From NCBI RefSeq assembly GCF_001542415.1, contig NZ_LNCU01000072.1, forward strand, positions 171,288 through 235,287: a stretch of 64,000 bases of DNA, given 5' to 3'. Below are positions 46,684-56,666 of this stretch, piece by piece. The notes below the pieces were generated by a model. The model was not told the origin of the DNA, made no database searches, and saw only the letters and a program-made list of their open reading frames with translations. The stretch is from Bradyrhizobium macuxiense. GTDB taxonomy: Bacteria; Pseudomonadota; Alphaproteobacteria; Rhizobiales; Xanthobacteraceae. The position numbers and the translations under genes are program-made. Within the stretch, counting starts at the first letter, position 1, and each line of letters begins with the position of its first letter.

Positions 46684-47223
46684 ATGCAGCGCGTTCTGGT
46701 GATGGGATCGTCAGGGTCCGGCAAGTCGACGTTTGCGCGGCGGCTCTCCGACATCACCGGCATTCCATCCGTATCGATCGATGCGTTGTTCTGGAAACCG
46801 GGTTGGGTCGAGTCCGACGCGGAGGAATTCCAGCGCCGCATGACGGATGCGGCGCGTCAACCGCGCTGGATCATGGACGGGAACTACATGGGGAGCGGCG
46901 CGGGTGAATTGCGCCGCCAGCTCTCGGATACGATCATCTGGTTCGACCTGCCGCGGTCGACGTGCATGTTCGGTATCCTCAGGCGGATCGCCGGGAGCTA
47001 TGGCAAGGTTCGCCCCGAGATGGCGGCCGGCTGTCCGGAGAAGATCGATCTCGAATTCTTTCGCTATGTCTGGACCTATCGCCAGCAGCAGCGGCCGAAA
47101 ATGGTCGAGTTCTTCGCGGGTTTGCGTCCCGATCAGGCGCTGGTCTGCTTCACCGATCGGGAGCAGGCGGATGACTATCTGGAGGACCTCGCGCTGAAGC
47201 AAAATCGTGCGAGTATCCACTGA
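46684..47223 (+). CDS. P-loop kinase-like protein (FlaR / DNA topology modulation family)
   Basis: A 179-residue adenylate-kinase-like NTPase with Walker A GSSGSGKST at residues 9-17, SIDALFWKPGW and the lid-side motif RWIMDGNYMG. This family is often labelled topology modulation protein, but no enzyme activity is firmly assigned. Its stop overlaps the ATG of the RatA/COQ10 gene by one base, so the two are cotranslated. Confidence 0.85.
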   Translation: MQRVLVMGSSGSGKSTFARRLSDITGIPSVSIDALFWKPGWVESDAEEFQRRMTDAARQPRWIMDGNYMGSGAGELRRQLSDTIIWFDLPRSTCMFGILRRIAGSYGKVRPEMAAGCPEKIDLEFFRYVWTYRQQQRPKMVEFFAGLRPDQALVCFTDREQADDYLEDLALKQNRASIH

Positions 47224-47690
47224 TGCCCCGATTTTCCAGCAAGCGGCGGGTTCGCCACGCCGCACAGCAAATGTTCGATCTGGTCGCCGACGTCGAGCGC
47301 TATCCGGAATTCGTGCCGCTGTGCCATTCGTTGAAGATCCGCCAGCGCACCCCGAAGGACGACGGCACCGAGGTCGTGATCGCCGACATGACCGTCTCGT
47401 TCAAGCTGGTGCGCGAATCCTTCACCAGCAAGGTGACGCTGGACCGGCCCAATATGAAAATCCTGGTCGAATATTTGCGGGGCCCTTTCAGCAATCTCGA
47501 GAATCGTTGGACCTTCGAGGCGAAGTCCGAAACCGATTGCGACGTCGGATTCTTCCTGTCCTACGAGTTCAAGAGCCGGATGCTTGCGCTGCTGATGGGC
47601 TCGATGTTCGACGCCGCGTTTTCACGCTTCGCGGCCGCATTCGAGAAGCGGGCAGATCAGATCTATGGGAAACCGCAAGCTTCGACCTAA
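47223..47690 (+). CDS. RatA/COQ10-family START-domain protein
   Basis: A 155-residue polyketide-cyclase/START domain protein. The family pattern is clear: MFDLVADVERYPEFVPLCHS near the N-terminus, GPFSNLENRWTFE in the middle and MFDAAFSRFAAAFEKRA near the end. Homologues include E. coli RatA, proposed to hinder ribosome subunit joining, and mitochondrial Coq10, which binds ubiquinone. In alphaproteobacteria beside lipA a quinone-binding housekeeping role seems more likely than a toxin. No antitoxin gene (RatB) is adjacent. Confidence 0.88.
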   Translation: MPRFSSKRRVRHAAQQMFDLVADVERYPEFVPLCHSLKIRQRTPKDDGTEVVIADMTVSFKLVRESFTSKVTLDRPNMKILVEYLRGPFSNLENRWTFEAKSETDCDVGFFLSYEFKSRMLALLMGSMFDAAFSRFAAAFEKRADQIYGKPQAST

Positions 47691-47737
47691 TGGGCCGGCT
47701 CGCGCGTTTTCAATGTTGCGTATCCGCAGAAACGACA

Positions 47738-47760
47738 ATGCCCGGCGCGAGGCCGGGCAT
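47738..47760. repeat. Short palindromic repeat / terminator-like hairpin
   Basis: Perfect 9-base arms ATGCCCGGC and GCCGGGCAT around GCGAG, placed between the convergent RatA/COQ10 and BA14K genes. It is of a kind common in intergenic DNA of this group, and it may act as a bidirectional terminator although it has no T-run. Confidence 0.65.
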
Positions 47761-47783
47761 GACAGAACCGTTACGGATTCTGC

Positions 47784-48170
47784 TTACGGGCAGGGGCGAC
47801 GTCCGCCGCTGCTGGAGAGATAGGTCCCAGACGCCGGATCGTAGGAGCGGAAGCGCTGCGAGCAGTAGGCGTCGTTGTTGGCTTTCGCCTGGCTCGCGGC
47901 GATTGCGCCGCCGATGATCGCGCCGGCGGCGAGGCCGCCGATGATGGCCGCGCCGTTGCCGCCGTGCCGATGGCCATAATATCCGCCGCGATAACCGTAG
48001 CCGCCGCGATAGCCAGGACCGCCATGCCAGTGACGATACTGCACCTGCTGGACGGATGTCGGCTGATCCTGCAACGCTGCAGGCGCAAGTGGCGCGGCGA
48101 ACGAGGGTACGACGGCCGAAAGCGTCATGGCCGCCGTCGTCGCAGCCACAAGCATGGTTCGCAGCTTCAT
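47784..48170 (-). CDS. BA14K-family secreted protein
   Basis: A 128-residue protein with a signal peptide (MLVAATTAAMTLSAVVPSFA, cleaved after SFAA). A Gly/Tyr/His-rich stretch (YRGGYGYRGGYYGHRHGG) is followed by one hydrophobic glycine-zipper helix (AAIIGGLAAGAIIGGAIAA). The BA14K signature follows: CSQRFRSYDPASGTYLSSSG and the terminal RRPCP. BA14k of Brucella is an immunoreactive, lectin-like envelope protein; the function here is unknown. Monocistronic. Confidence 0.85.
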   Translation of the reverse strand: MKLRTMLVAATTAAMTLSAVVPSFAAPLAPAALQDQPTSVQQVQYRHWHGGPGYRGGYGYRGGYYGHRHGGNGAAIIGGLAAGAIIGGAIAASQAKANNDAYCSQRFRSYDPASGTYLSSSGGRRPCP

Positions 48171-48322
48171 TATTGTCTCCTTGTTGGGCTGGGAATCAAA
48201 GGCGAGGGTGATCGAGTGATAACAGCCGACGAGCTGCTTCGTTCCCGCTGAACGAGCGTCACCGGGTCGCAGTTGACACGCGGCAGGACGAGGCCTTGTG
48301 CACGTGACTCATTCCGCGCCGA

Positions 48323-48922
48323 TCATCCGCGGGGTGATCGGCGACGTTTCGTGGCGTGACTTCGCGGTGAACGGGCAACCCGCGGCCGCAAACGGCTCAC
48401 AGCCTCGCGGCGTGGCTTGGCGGTCTGCGGAGGACGCGCCAATTCCATCAGCATTCGCAAGGCTTCGACCACGGAGCGTTGACGCACTGCGCTGCGTCCG
48501 ATCGCACCGAACCGTTGTTCGCGGTGAATGATGCGGCCGTCGCGCGCCGCAACGGCGAAATGCACCAGCCCCACCGGCTTGCCCGGCGTCGCGCCGCCTG
48601 GGCCTGCGATGCCGGTGATGGAAACTGCGAGATCGACGCCGGCCTTCTCCAGCGCGCCGATTGCCATCGCGGTCGCGGTTTCCTTGCTCACCGCGCCGAA
48701 GGTCTCGAGCGTTGCCGCCTTGACGCCGAGCATCGCCCGTTTGGCCTCGTTGGAATAGGTCACGAAACCGCGGTCGATCACGTCGGAGGAGCCGGGGATG
48801 TCGGTGAGCGCACCGGCAACGAGCCCGCCTGTGCAGGATTCGGCGGTCGCGACGGTCAGCTTGCGCATCCGGCACAGGTCGAGCAGCGAGCGGGAGAGGG
48901 CACGAGCGTCGCTGCCGCCCAT
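48323..48922 (-). CDS. CinA C-terminal-domain protein (nicotinamide-nucleotide amidase type), with basic tail
   Basis: A 199-residue stand-alone CinA C-terminal domain, which deamidates nicotinamide mononucleotide in NAD salvage. The signature TVATAESCTGGLVAGALTDI (about residues 23-42) and SITGIAGPGGATPGKPVGLV are intact. The family domain ends near ALRMLMEL (about residue 162). The remaining 37 residues are very rich in Arg, Pro and Ser and look like an added tail. It starts one base after the ispDF stop, so the two are an operon. Confidence 0.9.
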   Translation of the reverse strand: MGGSDARALSRSLLDLCRMRKLTVATAESCTGGLVAGALTDIPGSSDVIDRGFVTYSNEAKRAMLGVKAATLETFGAVSKETATAMAIGALEKAGVDLAVSITGIAGPGGATPGKPVGLVHFAVAARDGRIIHREQRFGAIGRSAVRQRSVVEALRMLMELARPPQTAKPRREAVSRLRPRVARSPRSHATKRRRSPRG

Positions 48923-48923
48923 G

Positions 48924-50135
48924 TTACGCGCTCCGGCCTTTGTCGTCCCAACCTTGATCGGTCCAGGGGAGGCGGATGGTGGCGCTCGCGGTTGCCGCGA
49001 TGCCTTCCTCGCGACCGGTGAAGCCGAGTCGCTCGCTGGTGGTCGCCTTCACCGCCACGCGTGAGATGTGAACGCCGGAGATCTCCGCGATCCTCGCGCG
49101 CATGGTGTCGCGCAGCGGGCCGATCTTCGGGCGCTCGCAGATCAGCGTCACCTCGAGGTTGGCGATACGTCCGCCGCGCGCCGTGACGCGCTCGACCGCG
49201 TATTTGAGAAACTGGTCGGACGAGGCGCCCTTCCATTTGGCGTCGCTCGGTGGGAAGTGCGAACCGATATCGCCGTCAGCCAGGGCGCCGAGGATGGCGT
49301 CGACCAGCGCGTGCAGCCCGACATCGCCGTCGGAATGGGCGAGAAAGCCCTTGGTATGCGGCACGCGCACGCCGCAGATCATCAGGTGGTCGCCGTCGCC
49401 GAAGGCGTGGACGTCATAGCCGGTGCCGGTCCTGATGTCGCCGAGCTGGCTGGCCAGTCGCGCTTCCTCGCGGACGAAGTCTTCGGGCGTCGTGAGTTTC
49501 ATGTTGGCAGGATCACCTTCAAAAGTCGCAACCGTCAATCCCGCCCACTCCGCGAGCGCGGCATCGTCGGTGAAATCGCTGCGGCCTTCACGCGCCGCGC
49601 GACGATGCGCTTCCAGTATCACGTCGAAACGAAAGGCTTGTGGCGTCTGCGCGATCCGCAAGCGTGCGCGCTCCGGCGTCGCCTCGACGTCGCCGGTGTC
49701 GCCGGTGAGCTTGATCGTGTCGGTCACGGGGACCACCGGGATCGCAGCACCGGTACGGCCCGCGGCCGCGATCGCGCGCGAGATCACGGCTGGAGTGACG
49801 AAGGCGCGCGCGGCGTCGTGGATCAGCACGATATCAGGCTTTTCCTTGGCCAGCGCCTCGAGCCCCGCATGCACGGAGGCCTGTCGGGTCGCGCCGCCGG
49901 GAGTGGGCGGCTGATGACGGAGGCCGGCGACGGCCTCGCGGAAAAGGGCGGCATCGTCGGGATTGACCACGGGCTGGACCGCAAACACGTCCGGATGCCC
50001 GGAGAAAGCCTCCATCGCGCGGTAGATCACGGTCTGTCCGCCGATGGTCCGGTATTGCTTCGGCCCGCCCGCGCCGGCGCGCAGTCCGCGTCCAGCTGCG
50101 ACAAGGATGGCTGCGGTACGGTCAGGCTTCGGCAT
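48924..50135 (-). CDS. ispDF: Bifunctional IspD/IspF isoprenoid enzyme
   Basis: A 403-residue fusion of two MEP-pathway enzymes. Residues about 1-235 are MEP cytidylyltransferase ([30 protein letters not shown]). Residues about 240-403 are MECDP synthase ([37 protein letters not shown] with the metal Asp/His, DIGSHFPP). Fusion is common in alphaproteobacteria and bypasses the separate IspE step spatially. Divergent from dusB and cotranscribed with the cinA-type gene. Confidence 0.96.
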   Translation of the reverse strand: MPKPDRTAAILVAAGRGLRAGAGGPKQYRTIGGQTVIYRAMEAFSGHPDVFAVQPVVNPDDAALFREAVAGLRHQPPTPGGATRQASVHAGLEALAKEKPDIVLIHDAARAFVTPAVISRAIAAAGRTGAAIPVVPVTDTIKLTGDTGDVEATPERARLRIAQTPQAFRFDVILEAHRRAAREGRSDFTDDAALAEWAGLTVATFEGDPANMKLTTPEDFVREEARLASQLGDIRTGTGYDVHAFGDGDHLMICGVRVPHTKGFLAHSDGDVGLHALVDAILGALADGDIGSHFPPSDAKWKGASSDQFLKYAVERVTARGGRIANLEVTLICERPKIGPLRDTMRARIAEISGVHISRVAVKATTSERLGFTGREEGIAATASATIRLPWTDQGWDDKGRSA

Positions 50136-50312
50136 TTTGAACCAGTGACAGACGAATCAGGGATGAGGGAGACGCGACGGGGGCGCCGCGCACAGCCCTT
50201 AGCATGACCGCTGCGCAAAAACAGAGCGTTTCCAGATGACTGTGGGAAAAGCAGATTTTGTTGCAGTGCACTTGCGCAAATGGTGGAAGTGTCTAAACTG
50301 TAGGCAAGAAGC

Positions 50313-50342
50313 TTGACTGCACAAGATTTGTGCTCACAATAT
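50313..50342 (+). promoter_or_regulatory. Candidate sigma-70 promoter of dusB-ntrBC
   Basis: -35 TTGACT (50313-50318), an 18-base spacer and -10 CAATAT (50337-50342). If real, the RNA starts near 50349, after the ATG at 50341, so dusB translation must begin further down. The spacer contains an inverted repeat that fits an NtrC site. Confidence 0.55.
50318..50334. promoter_or_regulatory. Candidate NtrC-binding dyad within the promoter spacer
   Basis: TGCACAAGATTTGTGCT contains GCAC-N7-GTGC, the spacing of the enteric NtrC consensus (TGCACYAWWWTRGTGCA), and the arms GCACAA/TTGTGC are perfectly symmetrical. The position between -35 and -10 suggests repression, which would give NtrC negative autoregulation of its own operon. 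Four central or edge bases differ from the consensus. Confidence 0.5.
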
Positions 50343-50388
50343 GCGATATCGGCTGCAATGGCGTGGTCGACGAAACGACGAGACGACC

Positions 50389-51423
50389 GTGACCGGCGTG
50401 CAAAGTGTCCCTCGTAACCCGTTGAAGATAGGCGACATTGCTGTCGCCAACCGGGTTCTCCTCGCGCCCATGTCCGGCATCACCGACGCGCCCTTCCGGC
50501 GACTCGCGGCCACGCTCGGTGCCGGATTGGTGGTCTCCGAGATGACCGCGAGCGACGATCTTGTGAACGGCAAGCCGATGTCCAAGCTGCGCTGCGAGGC
50601 AGCCGGGATCGGCCCGCATGTCGTACAGCTCGCGGGCTGCGAGACCCGCTGGATGGCGGAGGGCGCCCGTATCGCCGAGGCTGCCGGCGCCGACATTATC
50701 GACATCAACATGGGCTGCCCGGCCCGGCACGTGACCGGCGGCCAGTCCGGCTCGGCGCTGATGCGCGATCTCGATCACGCGGTCACGCTGATCGAGGCGA
50801 CGATCGCAGCGGTCAAGGTCCCGGTGACGCTCAAGATGCGGCTCGGCTGGGACGATCGCTCGCTCAATGCGCCGGAACTGGCGCGCCGTGCGGAGGCCGC
50901 CGGCGTTCAGCTGATTACCGTGCATGGCCGTACCCGTTGCCAGTTCTACAAGGGCGAGGCTGACTGGAGCGCCGTGCGCGCCGTAAAGGACGCCGTCACG
51001 ATCCCGCTGGTGGTCAACGGCGACATCACCTCGTTCGACAAGGCCACCGCTGCGCTCGACATGTCGGGTGCCGATGCGGTCATGATCGGCCGCGGTGCGC
51101 AGGGCCAGCCCTGGCTGCCGGGCCAGATCGGCCGCCGGCTGGAAACCGGCGTCGCCGAGGCTGTGCCATCGCTCGCCGAGCAGCTCGCGCATGTCCGCGC
51201 GCTCTATGACGAGGTCTGCAGCCATTACGGCATGCGCATCGGGTTGAAGCATGCCCGCAAGCATCTCGGCTGGGCGCTCGAGACGGCGGCAGCCTGCAGC
51301 CGCGCGCCGGCCGCGACGCTGAAAGCATGGCGGCAAAGGATCCTGACCTCAGACGAACCGTCCAGCGTGCATCGGTCGCTCGAAGATGCCTATGACGATT
51401 TTGCCTGGAGTGCTGCCGCATGA
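50389..51423 (+). CDS. dusB: tRNA-dihydrouridine synthase DusB (NifR3)
   Basis: A flavin enzyme of about 344 residues that reduces uridine in the D-loop of tRNAs. The start of the domain is [20 protein letters not shown], followed by [20 protein letters not shown] (with the catalytic Cys in MGCP), and later [11 protein letters not shown] and [15 protein letters not shown] place the start at GTG 50389 because the ATG at 50341 lies inside the predicted -10 box; that ATG is the alternative and adds 16 residues. The stop overlaps ntrB by four bases. The order nifR3-ntrB-ntrC is classical in alphaproteobacteria. Confidence 0.93.
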   Translation: MTGVQSVPRNPLKIGDIAVANRVLLAPMSGITDAPFRRLAATLGAGLVVSEMTASDDLVNGKPMSKLRCEAAGIGPHVVQLAGCETRWMAEGARIAEAAGADIIDINMGCPARHVTGGQSGSALMRDLDHAVTLIEATIAAVKVPVTLKMRLGWDDRSLNAPELARRAEAAGVQLITVHGRTRCQFYKGEADWSAVRAVKDAVTIPLVVNGDITSFDKATAALDMSGADAVMIGRGAQGQPWLPGQIGRRLETGVAEAVPSLAEQLAHVRALYDEVCSHYGMRIGLKHARKHLGWALETAAACSRAPAATLKAWRQRILTSDEPSSVHRSLEDAYDDFAWSAAA

Positions 51424-52595
51424 CGTCAGCCATGGAACAGCGCCGGCCCGTGCCCACCGATGGCGAGGCGATCCTGAACGCACTGCCCAATCCGGTGCTG
51501 CTGGTGGCGCCGGACGGACGGATTGTCGACGCCAATATCGCCGCCGAATCCTTCTTTGAGATATCGACGCAGTTCTTGCGCCGGCAGTCGTTGAAGGAGC
51601 TGGTGCCATTCGGCAGCCCGCTGCTCGCGCTGATCGAGCAGGTGCGGACGAGTGGTTCGCCGGTGAACGAATACAAGGTCGATCTGGGCACGCCGCGCAT
51701 CGGCGGTGATCGCCAGGTCGACCTGCACGTCGCACCGTTGACCGAACGGCCCGGCCACATCGTGGTGATGCTGCAGGAGCGCACCATTGCCGACAAGATG
51801 GATCGTCAGCTCACCCATCGGAGCGCGGCGCGCTCGGTGATCGCGCTGGCCGCGATGCTCGCGCATGAGATCAAGAACCCGCTGTCGGGCATTCGCGGCG
51901 CCGCGCAACTGCTGGAGCAGCAGGCATCCTCCGAGGACCGGCTGCTGACGCGGTTGATCTGCGACGAGGCCGACCGGATCGTCACGCTGGTCGATCGCAT
52001 GGAAGTGTTCGGCGACGACCGGCCGGTGGCGCGAGGCCCGGTCAACATCCATTCCGTGCTCGACCACGTCAAGCGGCTGGCGCAATCGGGCTTTGCCCGC
52101 AATGTCCGCTTCATCGAGGACTATGATCCGTCGCTGCCGCCGGTGCTGGCCAATCAGGATCAACTGATCCAGGTGTTCCTCAATCTGGTGAAGAACGCGG
52201 CCGAAGCGGTCGCCGATCTCGGAAGCGATGCGGAGATCCAGCTCACCACGGCGTTCCGTCCAGGCGTACGGCTATCGGTGCCGGGCAAGAAATCGCGGGT
52301 CTCGCTGCCGCTCGAATTCTGCGTCAAGGACAACGGAAGCGGCGTGCCGGAAGACCTGCTGCCGAACCTGTTCGATCCCTTCGTCACCACAAAGCAGACC
52401 GGGAGCGGGCTGGGCCTCGCGCTGGTCGCCAAGATCATCGGTGATCACGGCGGCATCATCGAATGCGAGTCGCAGCCGCGAAAAACCACGTTCCGTGTGC
52501 TGATGCCGATGTACAGCGCCGCCAAACAACACGACCAAAGCAACCGCGATGACGTTCCGGGTACGCCGTCGCCTGCCTCTCAGGATATACGATGA
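51420..52595 (+). CDS. ntrB: Nitrogen-regulation sensor kinase NtrB (GlnL)
   Basis: A 391-residue cytosolic histidine kinase that phosphorylates NtrC under nitrogen limitation and is controlled by PII. PAS domain about residues 15-120, H-box [20 protein letters not shown] (His near 147), N-box [14 protein letters not shown] and G-boxes [11 protein letters not shown] and [10 protein letters not shown]. No membrane helix. It overlaps dusB by four bases and precedes ntrC by nine bases. Confidence 0.95.
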   Translation: MTSAMEQRRPVPTDGEAILNALPNPVLLVAPDGRIVDANIAAESFFEISTQFLRRQSLKELVPFGSPLLALIEQVRTSGSPVNEYKVDLGTPRIGGDRQVDLHVAPLTERPGHIVVMLQERTIADKMDRQLTHRSAARSVIALAAMLAHEIKNPLSGIRGAAQLLEQQASSEDRLLTRLICDEADRIVTLVDRMEVFGDDRPVARGPVNIHSVLDHVKRLAQSGFARNVRFIEDYDPSLPPVLANQDQLIQVFLNLVKNAAEAVADLGSDAEIQLTTAFRPGVRLSVPGKKSRVSLPLEFCVKDNGSGVPEDLLPNLFDPFVTTKQTGSGLGLALVAKIIGDHGGIIECESQPRKTTFRVLMPMYSAAKQHDQSNRDDVPGTPSPASQDIR

Positions 52596-52604
52596 GGAAC
52601 AGCA

Positions 52605-54047
52605 ATGCCCGCAGGTAGCATACTTGTCGCTGACGACGACACCGCAATCCGGACCGTCCTGAACCAGGCGCTGTCACGCGCCGGTTATGAGGTACGCCTC
52701 ACCGGCAACGCCGCCACGCTGTGGCGCTGGGTCAGCCAGGGCGAGGGCGATCTTGTCATCACCGACGTGGTGATGCCCGACGAGAACGCGTTCGATCTGC
52801 TGCCGCGGATCAAGAAGATGCGGCCGAACCTGCCGGTCATCGTGATGAGCGCGCAGAACACCTTCATGACCGCGATCCGCGCCTCGGAACGCGGGGCCTA
52901 CGAGTACCTGCCGAAGCCGTTCGATCTGAAGGAGCTCATCACGATCGTCGGCCGCGCGCTCGCCGAGCCGAAGGAACGGGTGTCGAGCGCCGCCGACGAT
53001 TCCGAGTTCGATTCGATCCCGCTGGTCGGCCGTTCGCCGGCGATGCAGGAGATCTACCGCGTGCTGGCGCGGCTGATGCAGACCGACCTCACGGTGATGA
53101 TTTCCGGCGAGTCAGGCACCGGCAAGGAGCTGGTTGCCCGGGCGCTGCACGACTACGGCCGTCGCCGCAACGGGCCGTTCGTTGCGGTCAACATGGCGGC
53201 GATCCCGCGCGACCTGATCGAATCCGAATTGTTCGGCCATGAACGCGGTGCATTCACCGGTGCCAACACCCGCGCTTCCGGCCGCTTCGAGCAGGCCGAG
53301 GGCGGCACCCTGTTCCTCGACGAAATCGGCGACATGCCGATGGAGGCCCAGACCCGCCTGCTGCGCGTGCTGCAGCAGGGCGAATACACCACGGTCGGCG
53401 GCAGGACCCCGATCAAGACCGACGTGCGTATCGTCGCCGCCTCGAACAAGGATCTGCGTATCCTGATCCAGCAGGGCCTGTTCCGGGAGGACCTGTTCTT
53501 CCGCCTCAATGTCGTGCCGCTGCGGCTGCCGCCGCTGCGCGAGCGCATCGAGGACCTGCCCGATCTCATCAGGCACTTCTTCTCGCTCGCCGAAAAGGAC
53601 GGGCTCCCGCCCAAGAAGCTCGACGCCCAGGCGCTGGAGCGGCTCAAGCAGCACCGCTGGCCGGGCAACGTCCGCGAGCTCGAAAACCTCGCCCGTCGGC
53701 TGGCCGCCCTCTATCCGCAGGACGTCATCACCTCGTCCGTCATCGACGGCGAGCTTGCACCGCCCGCCGTTGCCTCGGGCGGCAATGCGACCGTCGGTGT
53801 CGATAATCTCGGCGGGGCGGTCGAGGCGTACCTGTCTTCGCACTTCTCCGGTTTCCCGAACGGGGTACCGCCGCCGGGCCTCTATCACCGCATTCTCAAG
53901 GAGATCGAGGTGCCGTTGCTGACGGCAGCGTTGGCGGCCACCCGCGGCAACCAGATCCGGGCTGCCGACCTGCTCGGGCTGAACCGCAATACGCTGCGGA
54001 AGAAGATCCGCGACCTGGATATCCAGGTCTATCGCAGCGGAGGCTAG
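52605..54047 (+). CDS. ntrC: Nitrogen-regulation response regulator NtrC (GlnG)
   Basis: A 480-residue sigma-54 activator. Receiver domain with phospho-acceptor D54 ([10 protein letters not shown]), AAA+ domain with Walker A GESGTGKE (about residue 168), the sigma-54-contact loop GAFTGA and Walker [11 protein letters not shown]-terminal Fis-type helix-turn-helix ([20 protein letters not shown]) binds DNA. It turns on glutamine synthetase and nitrogen-scavenging genes and may repress its own operon through the dyad at 50318. Confidence 0.96.
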   Translation: MPAGSILVADDDTAIRTVLNQALSRAGYEVRLTGNAATLWRWVSQGEGDLVITDVVMPDENAFDLLPRIKKMRPNLPVIVMSAQNTFMTAIRASERGAYEYLPKPFDLKELITIVGRALAEPKERVSSAADDSEFDSIPLVGRSPAMQEIYRVLARLMQTDLTVMISGESGTGKELVARALHDYGRRRNGPFVAVNMAAIPRDLIESELFGHERGAFTGANTRASGRFEQAEGGTLFLDEIGDMPMEAQTRLLRVLQQGEYTTVGGRTPIKTDVRIVAASNKDLRILIQQGLFREDLFFRLNVVPLRLPPLRERIEDLPDLIRHFFSLAEKDGLPPKKLDAQALERLKQHRWPGNVRELENLARRLAALYPQDVITSSVIDGELAPPAVASGGNATVGVDNLGGAVEAYLSSHFSGFPNGVPPPGLYHRILKEIEVPLLTAALAATRGNQIRAADLLGLNRNTLRKKIRDLDIQVYRSGG

Positions 54048-54282
54048 GCCTCCGCGGTCACGGGAAACCCGGAAGGAACCAAAACCGGAGATTTTCCGGG
54101 CCGGCGCCCCGGCTTGGTGGGCGGCTCTCGCCTGCCGGTATCGCCTACGGCGTCGGTGCCGCTTGTGGACCCTGATCAACATTCAATTAACGCCGCGGAA
54201 ATGTCGCAATTCGGCAACATTGTGATATGATTGCATCAGTTCGCAATTCCCGCGGGCGCAAGCAGTCACTTCAATTGCCGGT

Positions 54283-56649
54283 ATGACCAGCGCAGAGACC
54301 ACGGCTTCAACGCTAGACACGTCACGCCCAGAGCAGAAGGGCTTTCCCCTGCGGAGATGGCTTGCGCCATTTGCGGCGGTCACGGCATTGCTGTCGGCGT
54401 CCCTGACCTTCGTGGTGCTGAGCGGGCTGACCCCGATCCAGCCAACCAAGCACGTCGTCTACTCATTCCTGCTGATCAATACCGCCATCATCCTGCTCCT
54501 GGTCGGAATCATCGTCCCGGAGGTCTGGAAGGTGTTCCAGGCCCGCCGACGGGGCCGGGCGGCGGCACGGCTGCATGTCCAGATCGTCAGCCTGTTCTCG
54601 GTCATCGCGGTGCTGCCGGCGGTGCTGGTCGCCATCATCGCCAACGTGACCCTGGACCGCGGCCTCGACCGGCTGTTTTCGGGGCCGACCCGGGAAGCGA
54701 TCCAGAACTCGCTCAGCGTCGCCCGCGCCTACACCTACGAGCACGCCCAGCTGATCAATGGCGACATCCTGTCGATGGCCAACGATCTGTCCAGCGCGCG
54801 GCCGCTCTATGACCAGGACCGGCAGACCTTCCAGCAATTCCTCACGGTGGGCGCGGCGGCCCGCAACCTGACCGGGGCGATGCTGCTCGACAAGGACGGC
54901 AACGAACTGGCGAAGGCCGAGACCGGGATCACGAAATCCTTCGTGACCCCGCCGAAGGATCTGCTCGACAGCGTCACCGACAGCAAGCCGGAGATATCGG
55001 TCTTCCCGGAGGAGAACTACGTCGCAGCCGTAGTTCGCCTGCGGGGTTTTACCGACACCTTCCTCTATGTCGCGCGGCTGCTCGATCCGCGCGTCATCAG
55101 CCAGCTGAAGCAGACGCAGGCGAGTGTCGCCGAATATGCCCAGACCGAGTCGCGCCGGCTTGGTATCCAGGTGACGTTCGCGCTGATGTTCGCCGTGATT
55201 GCGCTGACTATTCTGATGGCCTCGGTCCTGATCGGACTTAATTTCGCCAACTGGCTGGTCGAGCCGATCCGCAACATCATGAGTGCGGCAAACCAGGTTT
55301 CGACGGGCGATCTGCATGTGCAGGTCCCGGTGGTCAAATCCGAGGGCGATCTCGCCCAGCTTGGACAGACCTTCAACAAGATGACGCAGGAGCTGCGCAC
55401 CCAGCGTGACGAGCTGGTCAGCGCGAGCGAGCTGATCGACAGCCGCCGCCGCTTCATCGAGGCGGTGCTGTCCTCGGCGAGCGCCGGTATCATCGGCGTC
55501 GACGCGTCCGGTAGCGTCGGCATCCTCAACCGCTCGGCCGAGAAGCTGATCGGGCACGCCGAATCCGAGACGCTGGATCATCCGCTGTCGGACGTGCTGC
55601 CCGAGCTCGACGAGATGATGAAGACCGCGCGGGAGGGCACCCAGCGCCTGGTGCAGGGCCAGATCACGATCAATCGCGACGGCCACGAGCGCAATCTTTC
55701 GGTGCGGATCTCGGCCGAGATGACCAGCCACTCGCGCGACAGCTACATCATCACGCTCGACGACATCACCGAGCTGGTGTCGGCGCAGCGCACCTCCGCC
55801 TGGGGCGACGTCGCCCGGCGCATCGCCCACGAGATCAAGAATCCGCTGACCCCGATCCAGCTCTCCGCCGAGCGCATCCGCCGGAAATTCGGCAAGACCA
55901 TCACCGAAGAGAAAGACAAGTCGATCTTCGAGCAGTGCACCGACACCATCGTGCGCCAGGTCGACGACATCAGGCGCATGGTCGACGAGTTCTCGCGATT
56001 CGCGCGGATGCCGAAGCCGGTGATGGAGGGCGAGGACGTCGCCGACGTGGTGCGCCAGGCGGTGTTCCTGATGAAGGTCGCTCATCCCGACCTCGACATC
56101 GAGGCCGACATCAAGCAGTCGCCGCTGCCTGCGCAGTTCGATCGCCGGCTGATCTCGCAGGCGTTGACCAACATCATCAAGAACGCAACCGAAGCAATCG
56201 AGCAGGTCCCGCCCGAGGAGCTCGGCAAGGGCCGGATCGACGTCGTCGCGCAGCGCGAGAACGAGGACATCATCATCGACGTCGTCGACAACGGCATCGG
56301 GCTGCCCAAGGTCGCTCGCGCCCGGCTGCTGGAGCCCTATGTCACGACGCGGGCAAAGGGCACCGGCCTCGGGCTCGCGATCGTGGGCCGTGTCCTGGAA
56401 GACCATGGCGGCCGTATCGAGCTCAAGGATGCATCGGACTTCCGCGAGGGCCAGCGGGGGGCCTGGATGCGCCTGCGCTTTGCCGTATCGGGCCAGGCGG
56501 CCAAGCCCGAAATCAGGGAGCAAGGCCCGGATGTAAAACCGGAATCGGCCGGACAGAAACTTGAAAAAAATCCGCCGGAGGAGGCGACCAGCGCCCCGGC
56601 AGAAGCGACCAACAATGAACCAAAAATCAAAGCCGCGACGGGCGACTGA
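54283..56649 (+). CDS. ntrY: Membrane sensor kinase NtrY
   Basis: A 788-residue histidine kinase with N-terminal membrane helices (about residues 26-115), a periplasmic sensor part, and a further helix VTFALMFAVIALTILMASVL ahead of a HAMP domain. A PAS domain spans about residues 390-500, followed by H-box [20 protein letters not shown] and ATPase boxes DNGIGLPK and GTGLGLAIVG. The C-terminal about 50 residues are a charged, disordered tail. It senses an incompletely defined signal (nitrogen or redox) and partners NtrX, 17 bases downstream. 235 bases separate it from ntrC, so an own promoter is likely. Confidence 0.94.
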   Translation: MTSAETTASTLDTSRPEQKGFPLRRWLAPFAAVTALLSASLTFVVLSGLTPIQPTKHVVYSFLLINTAIILLLVGIIVPEVWKVFQARRRGRAAARLHVQIVSLFSVIAVLPAVLVAIIANVTLDRGLDRLFSGPTREAIQNSLSVARAYTYEHAQLINGDILSMANDLSSARPLYDQDRQTFQQFLTVGAAARNLTGAMLLDKDGNELAKAETGITKSFVTPPKDLLDSVTDSKPEISVFPEENYVAAVVRLRGFTDTFLYVARLLDPRVISQLKQTQASVAEYAQTESRRLGIQVTFALMFAVIALTILMASVLIGLNFANWLVEPIRNIMSAANQVSTGDLHVQVPVVKSEGDLAQLGQTFNKMTQELRTQRDELVSASELIDSRRRFIEAVLSSASAGIIGVDASGSVGILNRSAEKLIGHAESETLDHPLSDVLPELDEMMKTAREGTQRLVQGQITINRDGHERNLSVRISAEMTSHSRDSYIITLDDITELVSAQRTSAWGDVARRIAHEIKNPLTPIQLSAERIRRKFGKTITEEKDKSIFEQCTDTIVRQVDDIRRMVDEFSRFARMPKPVMEGEDVADVVRQAVFLMKVAHPDLDIEADIKQSPLPAQFDRRLISQALTNIIKNATEAIEQVPPEELGKGRIDVVAQRENEDIIIDVVDNGIGLPKVARARLLEPYVTTRAKGTGLGLAIVGRVLEDHGGRIELKDASDFREGQRGAWMRLRFAVSGQAAKPEIREQGPDVKPESAGQKLEKNPPEEATSAPAEATNNEPKIKAATGD

Positions 56650-56666
56650 CAAGACAGGTGTATCTC

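Noticed and set aside
47223..47690. RatA label suggesting a toxin-antitoxin pair
   Set aside because: No RatB-type partner is adjacent; the upstream overlapping gene is a P-loop kinase-like protein, so a COQ10-like role is more likely.
54463..56652. 729-codon minus-strand frame opposite ntrY
   Set aside because: Antisense shadow; NtrY has full kinase motifs.
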